Part shown: piece by piece, positions 24,356-32,964 of the stretch | Numbering within the stretch: position 1 is the first letter of the stretch | How the letters are laid out: every line of letters starts with the position of its first letter | Assembly: GCF_039539445.1 (NCBI RefSeq) | Contig: NZ_BAABDD010000004.1 | Coordinates: 186,001 to 250,000 of the forward strand | Direction of reading: 5' to 3' | Length of the DNA stretch: 64,000 bases | DNA from: Salinactinospora qingdaonensis | Lineage (GTDB): Bacteria; Actinomycetota; Actinomycetes; Streptosporangiales; Streptosporangiaceae | Made by a program: the position numbers and the translations under genes | The notes under the pieces: generated by a model | Database searches by the model: none | Seen by the model: only the letters and a program-made list of their open reading frames with translations | What the model was told of the DNA's origin: nothing

Positions 24356-25194
24356 GCGCTCCGTTCCCTGTGCTCGGCACCGTCCCGCTCGTGGTGGAGC
24401 GTGTCCAGGAACCCGGTGATCCGGGTGGCCACCTCGTCGGCGTGCCGGATGTGGCAGAAGTGGTCCCACTCCTCGTGCAGTACGACGTCGGCTGCCGGCA
24501 TCTCCTCGGTCAGGACCGCGCCGCGCCGCCTGCCCAGCCCCGGGTCCCGGGCGCCCGCCAGCACCAGGGTGGGCGGGCGCACGTCGGCAAGGCGGAGCTC
24601 GCCGCTGCCGACGAACTGGTCGAAGACGGCCAGGAACCCGCTGGGTCCCACCCGCTCGACGGTCTTGCGGATCATCGACTCCAGCACGTCCTCCTCGATG
24701 ACGCGCCCGCGTCTGCTTAGCCGCGCCACCACGCCGTCGTGCATCTGCTGGTTGAAGTTGTCGCGGGACTGTTCAAACAATTTCCAGGTCACCGGGACAC
24801 TCGGCGGGCGGTAGAAGGGCGCGATCAGCACCACTGCCATGGGTTGGGAGGCTGAGGGGCGGGTCGCCAACAGCTCCAGCACGGCGTTGGCGCCGAAGGA
24901 GTGGGCGATCACCACCTGGGGCGGTTGCGCCAGTGTCCCCAGCCCCCGGTCGACCCAGTCGCTCGGGGTGGTCGCACGCCGCCACGTGTAGTCGCAGCCG
25001 CTGCGCCAGGGCAGGTCGAGCGCGCGGAACCGGGCGTTTTTGAGTGTCTCGCGGCGGCGTAGCTCGCGTACCAGCGACCGCCAACTGCGCCAGTCGTCCT
25101 CCAGGCCGTGCACCAGCGCCACCGTGGGCCCCGCGTCCGGGTCCGCGCTCGGGTCGGGGCCGAACGGGTAAGCGGTGGGGAAGGTGTCACACAT
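24352..25194 (-). CDS. Alpha/beta-hydrolase
   Basis: 280 residues from ATG 25194, overlapping the KS-like gene by 8 bp. Alpha/beta-hydrolase fold: VALVHGLEDDWRSWRSLV oxyanion region, nucleophile elbow VVIAHSFGANAVLELL (Ser near residue 98), acid region LVLAGARDPG and catalytic-His region HEEWDHFCHI. It could be an acyl-ACP hydrolase, a lactonase or an esterase; nothing in the sequence decides. Its place inside the coupled KS operon implies a step close to chain assembly or release. Confidence 0.85.
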   Translation of the reverse strand: MCDTFPTAYPFGPDPSADPDAGPTVALVHGLEDDWRSWRSLVRELRRRETLKNARFRALDLPWRSGCDYTWRRATTPSDWVDRGLGTLAQPPQVVIAHSFGANAVLELLATRPSASQPMAVVLIAPFYRPPSVPVTWKLFEQSRDNFNQQMHDGVVARLSRRGRVIEEDVLESMIRKTVERVGPSGFLAVFDQFVGSGELRLADVRPPTLVLAGARDPGLGRRRGAVLTEEMPAADVVLHEEWDHFCHIRHADEVATRITGFLDTLHHERDGAEHRERSA

Positions 25195-26140
25195 GCGCCT
25201 CACCCGCCACACGCACGCGTGCAAACCGCCACCCGTCGACGTCGTCGCCACAGGTGACAGCGGCCGAAGCGGTGCCTCCGCCCGCCAGCAGGCTCGCGGC
25301 CAAGGCCGTGTAGACCACACCGGCGGCGCCGTATCCGTCTCCTTCGAGCTCCTTGGGGCCGACCACGCGCGGGGGGAGCGGCCAGTCGGGGGGACACGGG
25401 CCGAAGACCGCCACCGGTGGCGCGCCCTCGGCAGTGGTGACCGGCGCGGTGGCGAGTGGCTCCACTACGGGGGTGCCGGCCGCCGGGGAACCGCCCCGTT
25501 CCAGGATCAGGCAGGCCGCGCCCTCCCGGAGAGGGAATCCGGCGGCTGCGGCCGGTGTCGAGTGGTGGACCGCGCGCGCGACCTCGTCGCCCGGCTCCAC
25601 GCCGACCACGACCACCCGGTCAGCCCGGTCGGTCCGGAGCAGCCGGATCGCCGCGGCGACCGCGTCCAGCCCCGAGACGGCTCCGGAGCACAGCATCAGG
25701 TTGGGGCCGCCGAAGCGAAACCACAGGGCGACGCTGGAGGCCACCACGTTACTAGAGGCGTTCGGGGCCGCCAGCGGGCTCACGTCGCGTCCGCTCGTGG
25801 CGGCCACGGTGGCCATCACCGACCGGACCGTGGCGGTGTTTCCCAGGTTGGAGCTGGCCACGACCGCAGTACGGGGGTCAGGGGGACCATCGGGTCGGGG
25901 GGCGCGGGGTGGGCGGTCCAGCGCCCGATGCACCGCGCAGAGAGCCAGCCGGGTGGCCGCCTCCTTGTAGAGCAGCCCTTTGCGGCCGAGGATCTCGCGC
26001 GCGTCGTCCGCCGTGCAGCCGGCCACCGGCTCCAGGTCCCCCACGGCTTCGGGGACCGGGCCGACGAGGTGGACGCTCCACCCTGTCACGGTGGCCACCG
26101 CTGGCGGGGCGGAGGGGACGCTCGCCGGCTCGCCTCTCAT
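25187..26140 (-). CDS. Degenerate ketosynthase-like protein, second CLF-like partner
   Basis: 317 residues, about 80 shorter than a normal KS. Thiolase-fold traces are clear: VVASSNLGNTATVRSVMA, then LMLCSGAVSGLDAVAAAIRL, where alignment with TGCTSGLDAV puts Ala at the nucleophile position (the visible Cys is three residues earlier), and RVVVVGVEPGDE. Neither histidine motif (HGTGT, GH in the K-G-x-x-G-H loop) is present. It therefore cannot condense chains itself. It directly follows an intact KS in the operon (ATGA overlap), so by analogy with KS/chain-length-factor pairs it is probably that KS's partner. Confidence 0.75.
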   Translation of the reverse strand: MRGEPASVPSAPPAVATVTGWSVHLVGPVPEAVGDLEPVAGCTADDAREILGRKGLLYKEAATRLALCAVHRALDRPPRAPRPDGPPDPRTAVVASSNLGNTATVRSVMATVAATSGRDVSPLAAPNASSNVVASSVALWFRFGGPNLMLCSGAVSGLDAVAAAIRLLRTDRADRVVVVGVEPGDEVARAVHHSTPAAAAGFPLREGAACLILERGGSPAAGTPVVEPLATAPVTTAEGAPPVAVFGPCPPDWPLPPRVVGPKELEGDGYGAAGVVYTALAASLLAGGGTASAAVTCGDDVDGWRFARVRVAGEAHV

Positions 26141-27252
26141 ACGGCCTCCAGCAGGGTCACGGTGTTCACGCCGCCGAAGCCGAAGGCGTCGATCTGGGCC
26201 AGCCGCATCGGTGCGGTAGGCGTGGAGTCGACGGCGAAGCGCAGCCCTTCCCCCTCGGGCAGCGGGTGGCGCAGCCCGACCACGGGAGGGACGCGCCCGT
26301 GGCGCAGTGCCCGGATCGCCACGTCCAGATTGTGCAGGGCAGAAGCGCCGGAGGTGTGGCCGATCGCCCCCTTCAGCGCGGTCACCAGCGGGCCGGGGCC
26401 GTCGCCGACCACGTTCTCCAGCAGTACGCGGGCTTCGGCGGGGTCGTTGAGCGCGGTGCCGGTGCCGTGGGCGACGACGAGGTCGACGTCGCGGCCCGTG
26501 CGGTCCCCACGGCGCAGCGCGTCGGTGACGGCGCGGCCGAGTCCTTCCGTCGAGGGGGCGGTCTCGTGGTGGGCGTCGCAGGAGACGCCCGTGGCCAGTA
26601 CACGGGCCAGCGGTCGTTCGGTGGCGCCTTCCGCGACGAGCACGACCGCCGCCGCGCCCTCGCCCAGCAGCACCCCGCCGCGGTCGGCGTCGAAGGGCCG
26701 CACCGCCTCGGTGGGCTCTTCCGCGACCCGCCCGATCATGGTCAGCATCGAGCCGCTCATCTCGTCGGTGGCGCCTACGACGACCGCGTCGGCCTCTCCC
26801 AGATCGAGCATGTCCTGGGCCATGGCCAGCGCGTGACCGCCGGCGCTACAGGCGTTGGACACGGTCACCACCTCGGTGAGGGCCGGTTCGGCCGCGCGCG
26901 CCGCCGAACCGAAGTGCAGCAGGTGGGTCGGGAAGTCGGCCGGTGGTTCCTCCCAGCGCTCCAGCGTGCGCAGCTCGCGCAGGCCGGTGCCGATCACGGC
27001 GGCGATCCGGTGGGTTTGGGGGGTGATCTCGGCCTCGTCCAGGGCTTGGCGTACGCACTGCGTCAGCCATGCTCCGGCGCGAAAGCACGAGTCGTCGTCG
27101 GCGATGTGGTAGCCCCGCGACACCGAGAGCCGCTCGGCGTCGGTGCGGCGCAGTGGCCCCAGGCCGCTGCGCCCGTCGAGGAGCGCGTCGAACGTCTCGG
27201 CGCCGGTGCCGAGGCAGGTCACCACTGCGCTACCCGCCAGTAGCGCCGTCAC
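26137..27252 (-). CDS. Beta-ketoacyl synthase, second KS of the operon
   Basis: 371 residues from GTG 27252, overlapping the end of the upstream CLF-like gene by 23 bp. Full thiolase-fold condensing enzyme with an intact triad: Cys in VTVSNACSAGGHALAMA, His in LVVAHGTGTALNDP and His in LKGAIGHTSGASA, plus the C-terminal DAFGFGGVNTV. It is shorter than the first KS of this operon and quite different in sequence, so it probably handles a different chain length or a distinct acceptor. Its likely partner is the degenerate KS-like protein that follows. Confidence 0.9.
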   Translation of the reverse strand: MTALLAGSAVVTCLGTGAETFDALLDGRSGLGPLRRTDAERLSVSRGYHIADDDSCFRAGAWLTQCVRQALDEAEITPQTHRIAAVIGTGLRELRTLERWEEPPADFPTHLLHFGSAARAAEPALTEVVTVSNACSAGGHALAMAQDMLDLGEADAVVVGATDEMSGSMLTMIGRVAEEPTEAVRPFDADRGGVLLGEGAAAVVLVAEGATERPLARVLATGVSCDAHHETAPSTEGLGRAVTDALRRGDRTGRDVDLVVAHGTGTALNDPAEARVLLENVVGDGPGPLVTALKGAIGHTSGASALHNLDVAIRALRHGRVPPVVGLRHPLPEGEGLRFAVDSTPTAPMRLAQIDAFGFGGVNTVTLLEAV

Positions 27253-28360
27253 GGCGCCACCTCCTCACCACGGCCGCGGCGACCCCGCCGTCGGCGTCGC
27301 ACCCGGTGATCACCGCGCACCGCCCGTCGCCCTCGGAACCCCCCTGGAGACCGAGCACAGCCGCGAGTTGCAGGGCGCCCGTGGCGGCCTGCAACTCGCC
27401 GAGTACGTCTTTGACCCGCAGCACTCGGGCGGGCTCGTCTCCCAGAGCGGTCGTGGCCGCCGCCGTCTCCCGGCGCTCGTTGCCGACCTCGCCGGTGACG
27501 AGCAGGTCGACCTCGCTCGCGTCCACCTGGGCCGCGGCCAGTCCGCGCCGCACGCATCCCCCTAGCCCGGTCTCGACGGCGCCGTCGGGGGCGTAGCCGT
27601 GGACCACGGACAGCACCTCGGCGTGGGGGAGGGGGTCGGTCCCCACGGCGGCGTTGCTCACCACGAAGAGAGCGGCGCCCTCTCCGACGGCGAGCGTGTC
27701 CGCATCTGGGTGGCTCAGCCGCATCGACCAGGCCGTCTGGTCGGTCAGTTCCTCGGTGGCCCCCACCAGCAGCGTGTCGGCGTAGCCACGCCGCAGCGCA
27801 TTCTGGGCATAGCGCAGCGCCTGTAGGAACGCCAGCCGGCCCCCGGCCAGGGTCGTGTTGATCCCTTTGAGGCCGTAGCGGATCGCGGTCTGGCCGGCCG
27901 CGCAGTTCATCACCGTGTTGGGGAACAGAGCGGGGTTGACCAGGTAGGGACGATCCTGCACCAGGGTCTCGCGGCTGTAGTCCATGGTGGAGCGCAGGCT
28001 TCCCTGGGTGGTGCCCAGCACGACTCCCACGCGGTCCCGGCAGGAGTCGTCGACGACGACGCCCCCGTGCTCCAGGGCCTGGTCACAGGCGACCAGCGCC
28101 AGGGCGGTGGCGCGGTCCAGGAAGCCGGTGCCTTTGCGGCCCAGCCGCTGGCGCACGTCCAAGCCGGTCACCGGGATCGATTCGAGACCGGGGGGCTGGT
28201 CGCCCTCGGTGCCCAAGCCGGCGGGGGTGCCCTTGGGGGGTGCCTCCACCGAGGACGTCGGCGGCGTCGGCTCCGGGCCGGCCAGCAGTGCCGCCAGGGG
28301 GTCGGTCCCCGGGCCGGCCGCGCTGAGCACGCCCCAGCCGCTGATCGCCAAAACGGTCAT
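27230..28360 (-). CDS. Chain-length-factor-like KS homologue
   Basis: 376 residues from ATG 28360, which overlaps the KS stop (ATGA). KS-like throughout (VGVVLGTTQGSLRSTMDY, ADTLLVGATEELTDQ, LAVGEGAALFVV) but catalytically empty. The nucleophile segment reads TLAGGRLAFLQALRYA with no Cys, the HGTGT motif is replaced by LLVTGEVGNERR, and the GH loop reads VKDVLGELQAATGAL with Glu for His. This is the pattern expected of the chain-length factor that pairs with a type II KS. It presumably forms a heterodimer with the KS encoded just upstream. Confidence 0.85.
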   Translation of the reverse strand: MTVLAISGWGVLSAAGPGTDPLAALLAGPEPTPPTSSVEAPPKGTPAGLGTEGDQPPGLESIPVTGLDVRQRLGRKGTGFLDRATALALVACDQALEHGGVVVDDSCRDRVGVVLGTTQGSLRSTMDYSRETLVQDRPYLVNPALFPNTVMNCAAGQTAIRYGLKGINTTLAGGRLAFLQALRYAQNALRRGYADTLLVGATEELTDQTAWSMRLSHPDADTLAVGEGAALFVVSNAAVGTDPLPHAEVLSVVHGYAPDGAVETGLGGCVRRGLAAAQVDASEVDLLVTGEVGNERRETAAATTALGDEPARVLRVKDVLGELQAATGALQLAAVLGLQGGSEGDGRCAVITGCDADGGVAAAVVRRWRRDGATGG

Positions 28361-29562
28361 GTCACGGCTCCCAGCAGGATGATCGCGTTGTTGCCGCCGA
28401 ACGCGAACCCGTTGTTCTGGGCCACGTTGACCGTGGTGGAGCGAGCGGTGTTGGGCACCGGGTCGATCCCGCTCATGTCGGGGTCGGGCGTGGACCAGTT
28501 CATGGTCGGCGGGAGGAACCCTTCGGTGATCGCCAGCGTCGAGGCGACGGCGCCGAAGCCGCTGGCGGCGCCCATGGTGTGGCCCAGCATGGACTTGATC
28601 GAGCTCATAGGGGGTGGGGTGTCGCCGAACACCTGGAGCACGGCCTGCGCTTCCATGAGGTCGTTGGCGGGTGTGCCGGTGCCGTGCGCGCTGATGTAGT
28701 CCACGTCGGCGGGTGTGATCCCGGCGTTGGTGTGGGCGCGCACCATGCAGGCGGCGATCGAGTCGGCGTCGGGCGAGACCATGTGGTTGGCGTCGCAGTT
28801 GAGCCCGTAGCCCAGCATCTCGGCGTGGGGCCGGACGCCGCGGGCCAAGGCGTGTTCCATCGACTCCAGTACCAGGGCCACACCCCCCTCGCCGGTCAGG
28901 ATGCCGGATCGGTCCTGGTCGAAAGGCGAGCACACCCGTTCGGTGAGCGCGCCCAGCCGGTAGAACCCGGCATGGGCCCACCGGCACACGGCGTCTGCGC
29001 CGCCCGCGACCATCACGTCGGCTTCGCCGGTGGCGATGAGGTCGTAGGCGTAGCCCAGGGCGTAGTTGCTGGCCGAGCACGCGGTAGCCACCGTCATGGA
29101 CTCGCCGGCGAAACCCAGTTCGGCGCTGACGGAGTTGGCCAGCCGCGAGGCCGGAACCTGCCGGAGCAACCCGGCCGACATCCCCGGTAGACCCGCGTTG
29201 ACCTGCTCGGCGGTCAGGGCTTCCACGACCTGGGACTCGCCGCTGGTGGTGCCCATGACGGTTCCGGCGCGTTCCGGCGCGACGTCACCGTCGGCCAGGT
29301 TCGCGTCCTCGACGGCGAGCCTGGCGGCTGAGGCGGCGAATTGGCTGGCCCGCCCCCACTCGTGGGGGCGCAGCCGCCGCAGCAGCTTCTCCGGGACGAA
29401 GTCGGGGACCTCGCCGCCGTGGACGTGCGGGAATCCGGTGGTGTCGAAGCTGGCGATGGGCGAGATCCCCGAGCGACCGCTGCGCAGCCCTTCCCGGAAC
29501 TCGTCGACGCCGATGCCGATGCTGGAGACCGTGCCGAGGCCGGTGACCACCACGCGCTGCAT
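28357..29562 (-). CDS. Beta-ketoacyl synthase, FabF-like KS of the type II system
   Basis: 401 residues. FabF-like condensing enzyme: Cys in MTVATACSASNYALGYA, His in DYISAHGTGTPANDLME, His in IKSMLGHTMGAASGFGA and NNGFAFGGNNAI near the end. It extends an acyl chain on the ACP by decarboxylative condensation with malonyl-ACP. The start overlaps the ACP stop (TGATG), and the CLF-like gene follows with another overlap, so ACP, KS and CLF are made together. Its sequence is nearer to highly reducing type II or fatty-acid-type KS than to aromatic-PKS KSalpha (judged by eye). Confidence 0.92.
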   Translation of the reverse strand: MQRVVVTGLGTVSSIGIGVDEFREGLRSGRSGISPIASFDTTGFPHVHGGEVPDFVPEKLLRRLRPHEWGRASQFAASAARLAVEDANLADGDVAPERAGTVMGTTSGESQVVEALTAEQVNAGLPGMSAGLLRQVPASRLANSVSAELGFAGESMTVATACSASNYALGYAYDLIATGEADVMVAGGADAVCRWAHAGFYRLGALTERVCSPFDQDRSGILTGEGGVALVLESMEHALARGVRPHAEMLGYGLNCDANHMVSPDADSIAACMVRAHTNAGITPADVDYISAHGTGTPANDLMEAQAVLQVFGDTPPPMSSIKSMLGHTMGAASGFGAVASTLAITEGFLPPTMNWSTPDPDMSGIDPVPNTARSTTVNVAQNNGFAFGGNNAIILLGAVT

Positions 29563-29816
29563 CAGTCCTGCCAGCCCGCGTAGCCGGCTACCACCTTGTA
29601 GACGGCTTCGAGGTTTTGCATCTCCGGCAGTTCCGACTGCGGGATCTCGACGCCGTACTTCTTCTCCAACTGGGCCAGGATCTCGATGGCGCGCAGCGAG
29701 TCGGCTTCGTACTCTTCGACGAAGTCACCGGTGTCGCTGATCTCCTCCGGTTCGAGTTCGAGGATCTCGGCGATCATCTCGCGCAGTTCTTCGAGGTGCT
29801 GGGACGCAGATGTCAT
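29562..29816 (-). CDS. Acyl carrier protein of the type II PKS
   Basis: 84 residues, acidic, four-helix ACP pattern: HLEELREMIAEILELEPEEI, the phosphopantetheine attachment serine in EYEADSLRAIEILAQLEKKY and VEIPQSELPEMQNLEAVYKV. It carries the growing chain for the KS/CLF, KR and dehydratases. It sits between the dehydratase and KS genes. Confidence 0.93.
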   Translation of the reverse strand: MTSASQHLEELREMIAEILELEPEEISDTGDFVEEYEADSLRAIEILAQLEKKYGVEIPQSELPEMQNLEAVYKVVAGYAGWQD

Positions 29817-29831
29817 GCGCTGTCTCCTTGC

Positions 29832-30329
29832 CTAGGGTGCCGGACGTGGTTGGCTGGGGGTTGGGGCCGCCAGCGCCGAGTGGGGGCGGCGGACCGCGAT
29901 CAGGGAGCCGAAGGTGGCGATGACCCGGTCGCCCACGCGGGTCTGTCCGCTGGCAAAGGCGTTGTCGCCGATGACGTGCTCTAGTCGCACCTCGTGGTGC
30001 AGCGTGTCGCCGGGGTAGGCGCGCCCCACGAAACGGCAGTCGCGGGCTCCGGCGAACATGAGGACTCCGTCCTCGTTCTCGCCGTCGCTGTCGCTGGTCA
30101 GCCACAGCACGGCCGCGGCCTGGCCGAACGACTCCAACAGCAGGCAGTGCGGGTAGCCGAAGCTCTTCGGTGAGGCGCTGTCGGGAAGGTCGCGGTAGCA
30201 GGGCTCGCTGCCCGTGATCGCCTTGTGCCCCACGACCCGCCGGCCGGGCTCGACCACGCTGGCCCGGTCCAGTAGCAGGATCGGGTGGCGCTGCGGCAGG
30301 AGTGCGCGTAGCTCGGCGTGTTCAATCAT
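29832..30329 (-). CDS. FabA/FabZ-like dehydratase homologue lacking the catalytic histidine
   Basis: 165 residues, hotdog fold. LPQRHPILLLDRASVVEPG matches the start of FabZ-type 3-hydroxyacyl-ACP dehydratases. In place of the catalytic GHFPGxPxxPG segment it has DLPDSASPKSFGYPHC, so the usual His is missing, while the acidic residue is kept in LLLESFGQAAAVLW. Overlaps by 8 bp the gene for an intact dehydratase subunit. The pair is probably a heterodimer in which each half contributes part of the site or of the chain tunnel. Confidence 0.8.
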   Translation of the reverse strand: MIEHAELRALLPQRHPILLLDRASVVEPGRRVVGHKAITGSEPCYRDLPDSASPKSFGYPHCLLLESFGQAAAVLWLTSDSDGENEDGVLMFAGARDCRFVGRAYPGDTLHHEVRLEHVIGDNAFASGQTRVGDRVIATFGSLIAVRRPHSALAAPTPSQPRPAP

Positions 30330-30765
30330 CGGCCGCCTCCCGCGTGAAATCGGCCGAGATGCGGGCGGCCGGCCGGTCGTCGGCGGCCAGCAGCCGCGCG
30401 CTCACCCGGCGGGTGCCCGTGGGGTCGGGGGCGTCGAGAGTGGCCTCGATCCGGAGCGTGTCCCCGGGAAGCAGGGGGGAGGTGAAGCGGACCGAGCGCA
30501 GCGCGGTCAGCTCGAACCCGTGCTCGTCCCGCTCGCTCAGGGCCGTCAGGACCGCCTGCCGCAGGCTCTCCACGGCGAAGATCCCGGGGTAGACGGGTTC
30601 GCCGGGGAAGTGGCCGGCCATGTAGGGGTCGGTGGCGGTGATCTCCTTGGTGGCGCGCACCGTCAGGTGTCCGTGGGCCTCGGTGTGGGCCACGTCGTCG
30701 ACGGCGCGCAGCGGGGCGGCGCCCATGCGCGGGTCCGCGGAGGCGGTGTCGGGCTGGTGGGTCAC
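30322..30765 (-). CDS. FabZ-like 3-hydroxyacyl-ACP dehydratase
   Basis: 147 residues from GTG 30765, overlapping the KR stop (GTGA). Hotdog-fold dehydratase with the complete signature: TATDPYMAGHFPGEPVYPG gives the catalytic His, and FAVESLRQAVLTAL the Glu. It removes water from the 3-hydroxyacyl-ACP made by the KR, leaving a double bond. No enoyl reductase gene is visible in the operon, so the double bonds may be kept and the product may be a polyene (inference). Confidence 0.88.
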   Translation of the reverse strand: MTHQPDTASADPRMGAAPLRAVDDVAHTEAHGHLTVRATKEITATDPYMAGHFPGEPVYPGIFAVESLRQAVLTALSERDEHGFELTALRSVRFTSPLLPGDTLRIEATLDAPDPTGTRRVSARLLAADDRPAARISADFTREAADD

Positions 30766-31502
30766 AGCACCATTCCCCCGTCCACGCCGAAGACCTGGCC
30801 GGTGATGAACCCGGCCCGCTCCGAGACGAGGAAGGAGACGAGCTCGGCCACGTCCTCGGTGGTGCCGAACCGGCGCAGCGGGATCTGTTGCAGCGCGGTG
30901 TCGCGCTGGCGCTCGTTCAGTGCCGCGGTCATGTCGGTCTCGATGAAGCCCGGCGCGACGGCGTTGACCCGGATGCCGCGCGGACCCACCTCCTTGGCCA
31001 GCGACTTCACCAGACCGATGACGCCGGCTTTGCTCGCCGCGTAGTTGGACTGGCCCGCGTTGCCGTACACGCCGGCCGTCGACGACATCGCCACGAGGGA
31101 GCCGCTGCGGCGCTTCAGGAAACGGAAGGCCATCGCTCGCATGACGTTCCACGTTCCGGTGAGGTTGGTGTCGACCACGGATTGCCAGTCGTCCTGCGAC
31201 ATCATCACCATGGCGTTGTCGCGGGTGATGCCGGAATTGGTGACGGCCGTCGAAATCGGCCCCAGTTCCCGTTCCGCGTTGGCGATGAAATCGTTGACCA
31301 TTGAACTATCTGCGACGTCGCAGTGGTCGAAGTGGACGCGCACTCCCAATTCCCGCACGTCAGCGGCGACCTTTTCGGCGTCAATGGCGGAAGAGTGGTA
31401 GCATCCCACGATCTCGTAGCCCTCGGCGGCCAACTTGAGTGCCACCGTTCGGCCGATTCCGCGGGAGAATCCTGTTATCAGAGCACGCCGCTCCTCCGAC
31501 AC
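30762..31502 (-). CDS. fabG: FabG-like 3-oxoacyl-ACP reductase
   Basis: 246 residues, short-chain dehydrogenase/reductase. Cofactor motif ITGFSRGIGRTVALKL, NSGITRD in place of NAG, catalytic Ser in VAMSSTAGVYG, Tyr/Lys in SNYAASKAGVIG and C-terminal GQVFGVDGGMVL. It reduces the beta-keto group on the ACP-bound chain with NADPH. GTG start at 31502 with GGAGG 6 bases upstream. First gene of the 13-gene coupled leftward operon; the AT-rich region before it presumably holds the promoter. Confidence 0.93.
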   Translation of the reverse strand: MSEERRALITGFSRGIGRTVALKLAAEGYEIVGCYHSSAIDAEKVAADVRELGVRVHFDHCDVADSSMVNDFIANAERELGPISTAVTNSGITRDNAMVMMSQDDWQSVVDTNLTGTWNVMRAMAFRFLKRRSGSLVAMSSTAGVYGNAGQSNYAASKAGVIGLVKSLAKEVGPRGIRVNAVAPGFIETDMTAALNERQRDTALQQIPLRRFGTTEDVAELVSFLVSERAGFITGQVFGVDGGMVL

Positions 31503-31696
31503 CCCACGCCTCCACAGAAGTCCGTCAAAAGAGTTAACAAAGATGTCACGCGAATGAACAGCCGATTGAGGGGGATGGCGTACGGCATCCCTGCTGTGTT
31601 CATACCGGAATTTGCGACAAGTCAGACAAGTATCGCCAGACTAGTTCGTCATATTTGGTTCCGTCAAGGATTATCCCTGCCCGGGTATTTCCCTTC
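31503..31696 (-). promoter_or_regulatory. AT-rich promoter region of the PKS operon
   Basis: About 190 bp with much lower GC than its surroundings, between the CaiB-type gene end and the KR start. No clear -35/-10 pair could be fixed. Short repeats are visible on the leftward strand (ACTTGTC twice, 9 bp apart, near 31615-31630). It is the best candidate for the main biosynthetic promoter. Confidence 0.45.
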
Positions 31697-32947
31697 TTAG
31701 GAAAGTATTCCGGAGCTTCGTAGGATTTTCCTACGCTGTGTATCGACACCGATTTCGTCGAGTAATTCTTCAGTGTGTTGGCCGGCGTCGGGTGCTCCGC
31801 TGCGCACCGCCGTGGGGGTGCGAGAGAACTTGACCGCCGGCCCGGTGAGCGGCGCCCGAGTCCCGTTGGACAGTTCCGTTTCCTGTAGCATTCCGCGCTC
31901 GTGCACCGAAGGGTCGGCCGCCACCTCGGCGAAGGAGCGCACGGGGGAGACGATCAGCCCCGCCTCACCCAGTTGAGCCACCACGTCGGCGACGTCGTGC
32001 TTCAGGCACCACTCGGCCACCAGGGCGTCGATCTCCTCCCGGTTGTCCAGCCGCTCGCGGTTGGTGGCAAACCCCGGCGCCTCGGCCAGTTCGGGCCGCC
32101 CCATCAGCCGTATCAGGGTGCGCCACTGACGATCCTGGGCGATGACCAGGTAGACCCCGCCGTCGGCGCAGGTGTAGTGGCCGGTGGGCGCCAGGAACTC
32201 GGTGCGGTTGCCCAGCCGCCGCAGCGGCACGCCCGTGGCGGCCAGCGTCAGCAGCCCCGAACTCTGGAACAGCAGCGCGTCCATCATGGCGGCGTCGACG
32301 TGCTGGCCCTCCCCGGTCTGGTCGCGGTGGCGCAGCGCGGCCAGCGCGCCGATGGCGGCGTGCAGCCCGGCCACGTCGTCGGCGAGGAATGTGGGAGAGC
32401 GCACAGGGTCCCCCTCCGGGTCGCCGTTGAGGGACATCCATCCCGAAGCGGCCTGGACCACCGGATCGTAGCCTCCACGCCGGTACTCGGAGCCCCACTG
32501 GCCCCACCCCGACACGGAAACCAACACCAGGTCGGGCCGGACCTGCCGGCACTGCTGGTAGCCCAGGTTCCACCTCTCCAGCGTGCCGGGGCGAAAGTTC
32601 TCCACCATCACGTCGGCGGTGGCCAGCAGCTCCAGGAACACTTCCCTGCTTTCGGGCGCCCGCAGGTCCAGCCCGATGCTGCGCTTGTTGCGGTTCACCG
32701 TCTCGTGGAACCAGGAACGGCCGGTTCCCGGGATGTTCGGTGGCAGCCGGTCGGCCCGGTTGCCGGGCATCTCCACCCGGATCACATCGGCGCCGAGGTC
32801 GGCCAGGACACAGGTGGCCATGGGCCCCGACCACACGGTCGTGACGTCGAGGACCCGCACACCCGATAGCGGCCCCCGCAGGTCGGAGCGTGCCTCGCGG
32901 AAGAACTCCGAACGGCGCTCGTCGCCGTCATCGTCCACGGCGCTCAC
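31697..32947 (-). CDS. CaiB/BaiF-family (class III) CoA-transferase
   Basis: 416 residues from GTG 32947, 17 bp after the thiolase gene. Class III CoA-transferase pattern: GPLSGVRVLDVTTVWSGPMA at the start, GADVIRVEMPGN, NKRSIGLDLRAPE, VMVENFRPGTLERW and the catalytic Asp in RRGGYDPVVQAASGWMSLNG. It moves CoA from an acyl-CoA donor to a carboxylic acid. Together with two CoA ligases and a thiolase it shows that CoA-bound acids feed or leave this pathway. Confidence 0.9.
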   Translation of the reverse strand: MSAVDDDGDERRSEFFREARSDLRGPLSGVRVLDVTTVWSGPMATCVLADLGADVIRVEMPGNRADRLPPNIPGTGRSWFHETVNRNKRSIGLDLRAPESREVFLELLATADVMVENFRPGTLERWNLGYQQCRQVRPDLVLVSVSGWGQWGSEYRRGGYDPVVQAASGWMSLNGDPEGDPVRSPTFLADDVAGLHAAIGALAALRHRDQTGEGQHVDAAMMDALLFQSSGLLTLAATGVPLRRLGNRTEFLAPTGHYTCADGGVYLVIAQDRQWRTLIRLMGRPELAEAPGFATNRERLDNREEIDALVAEWCLKHDVADVVAQLGEAGLIVSPVRSFAEVAADPSVHERGMLQETELSNGTRAPLTGPAVKFSRTPTAVRSGAPDAGQHTEELLDEIGVDTQRRKILRSSGILS

Positions 32948-32964
32948 AGGCAGGCCCCCCTTCC

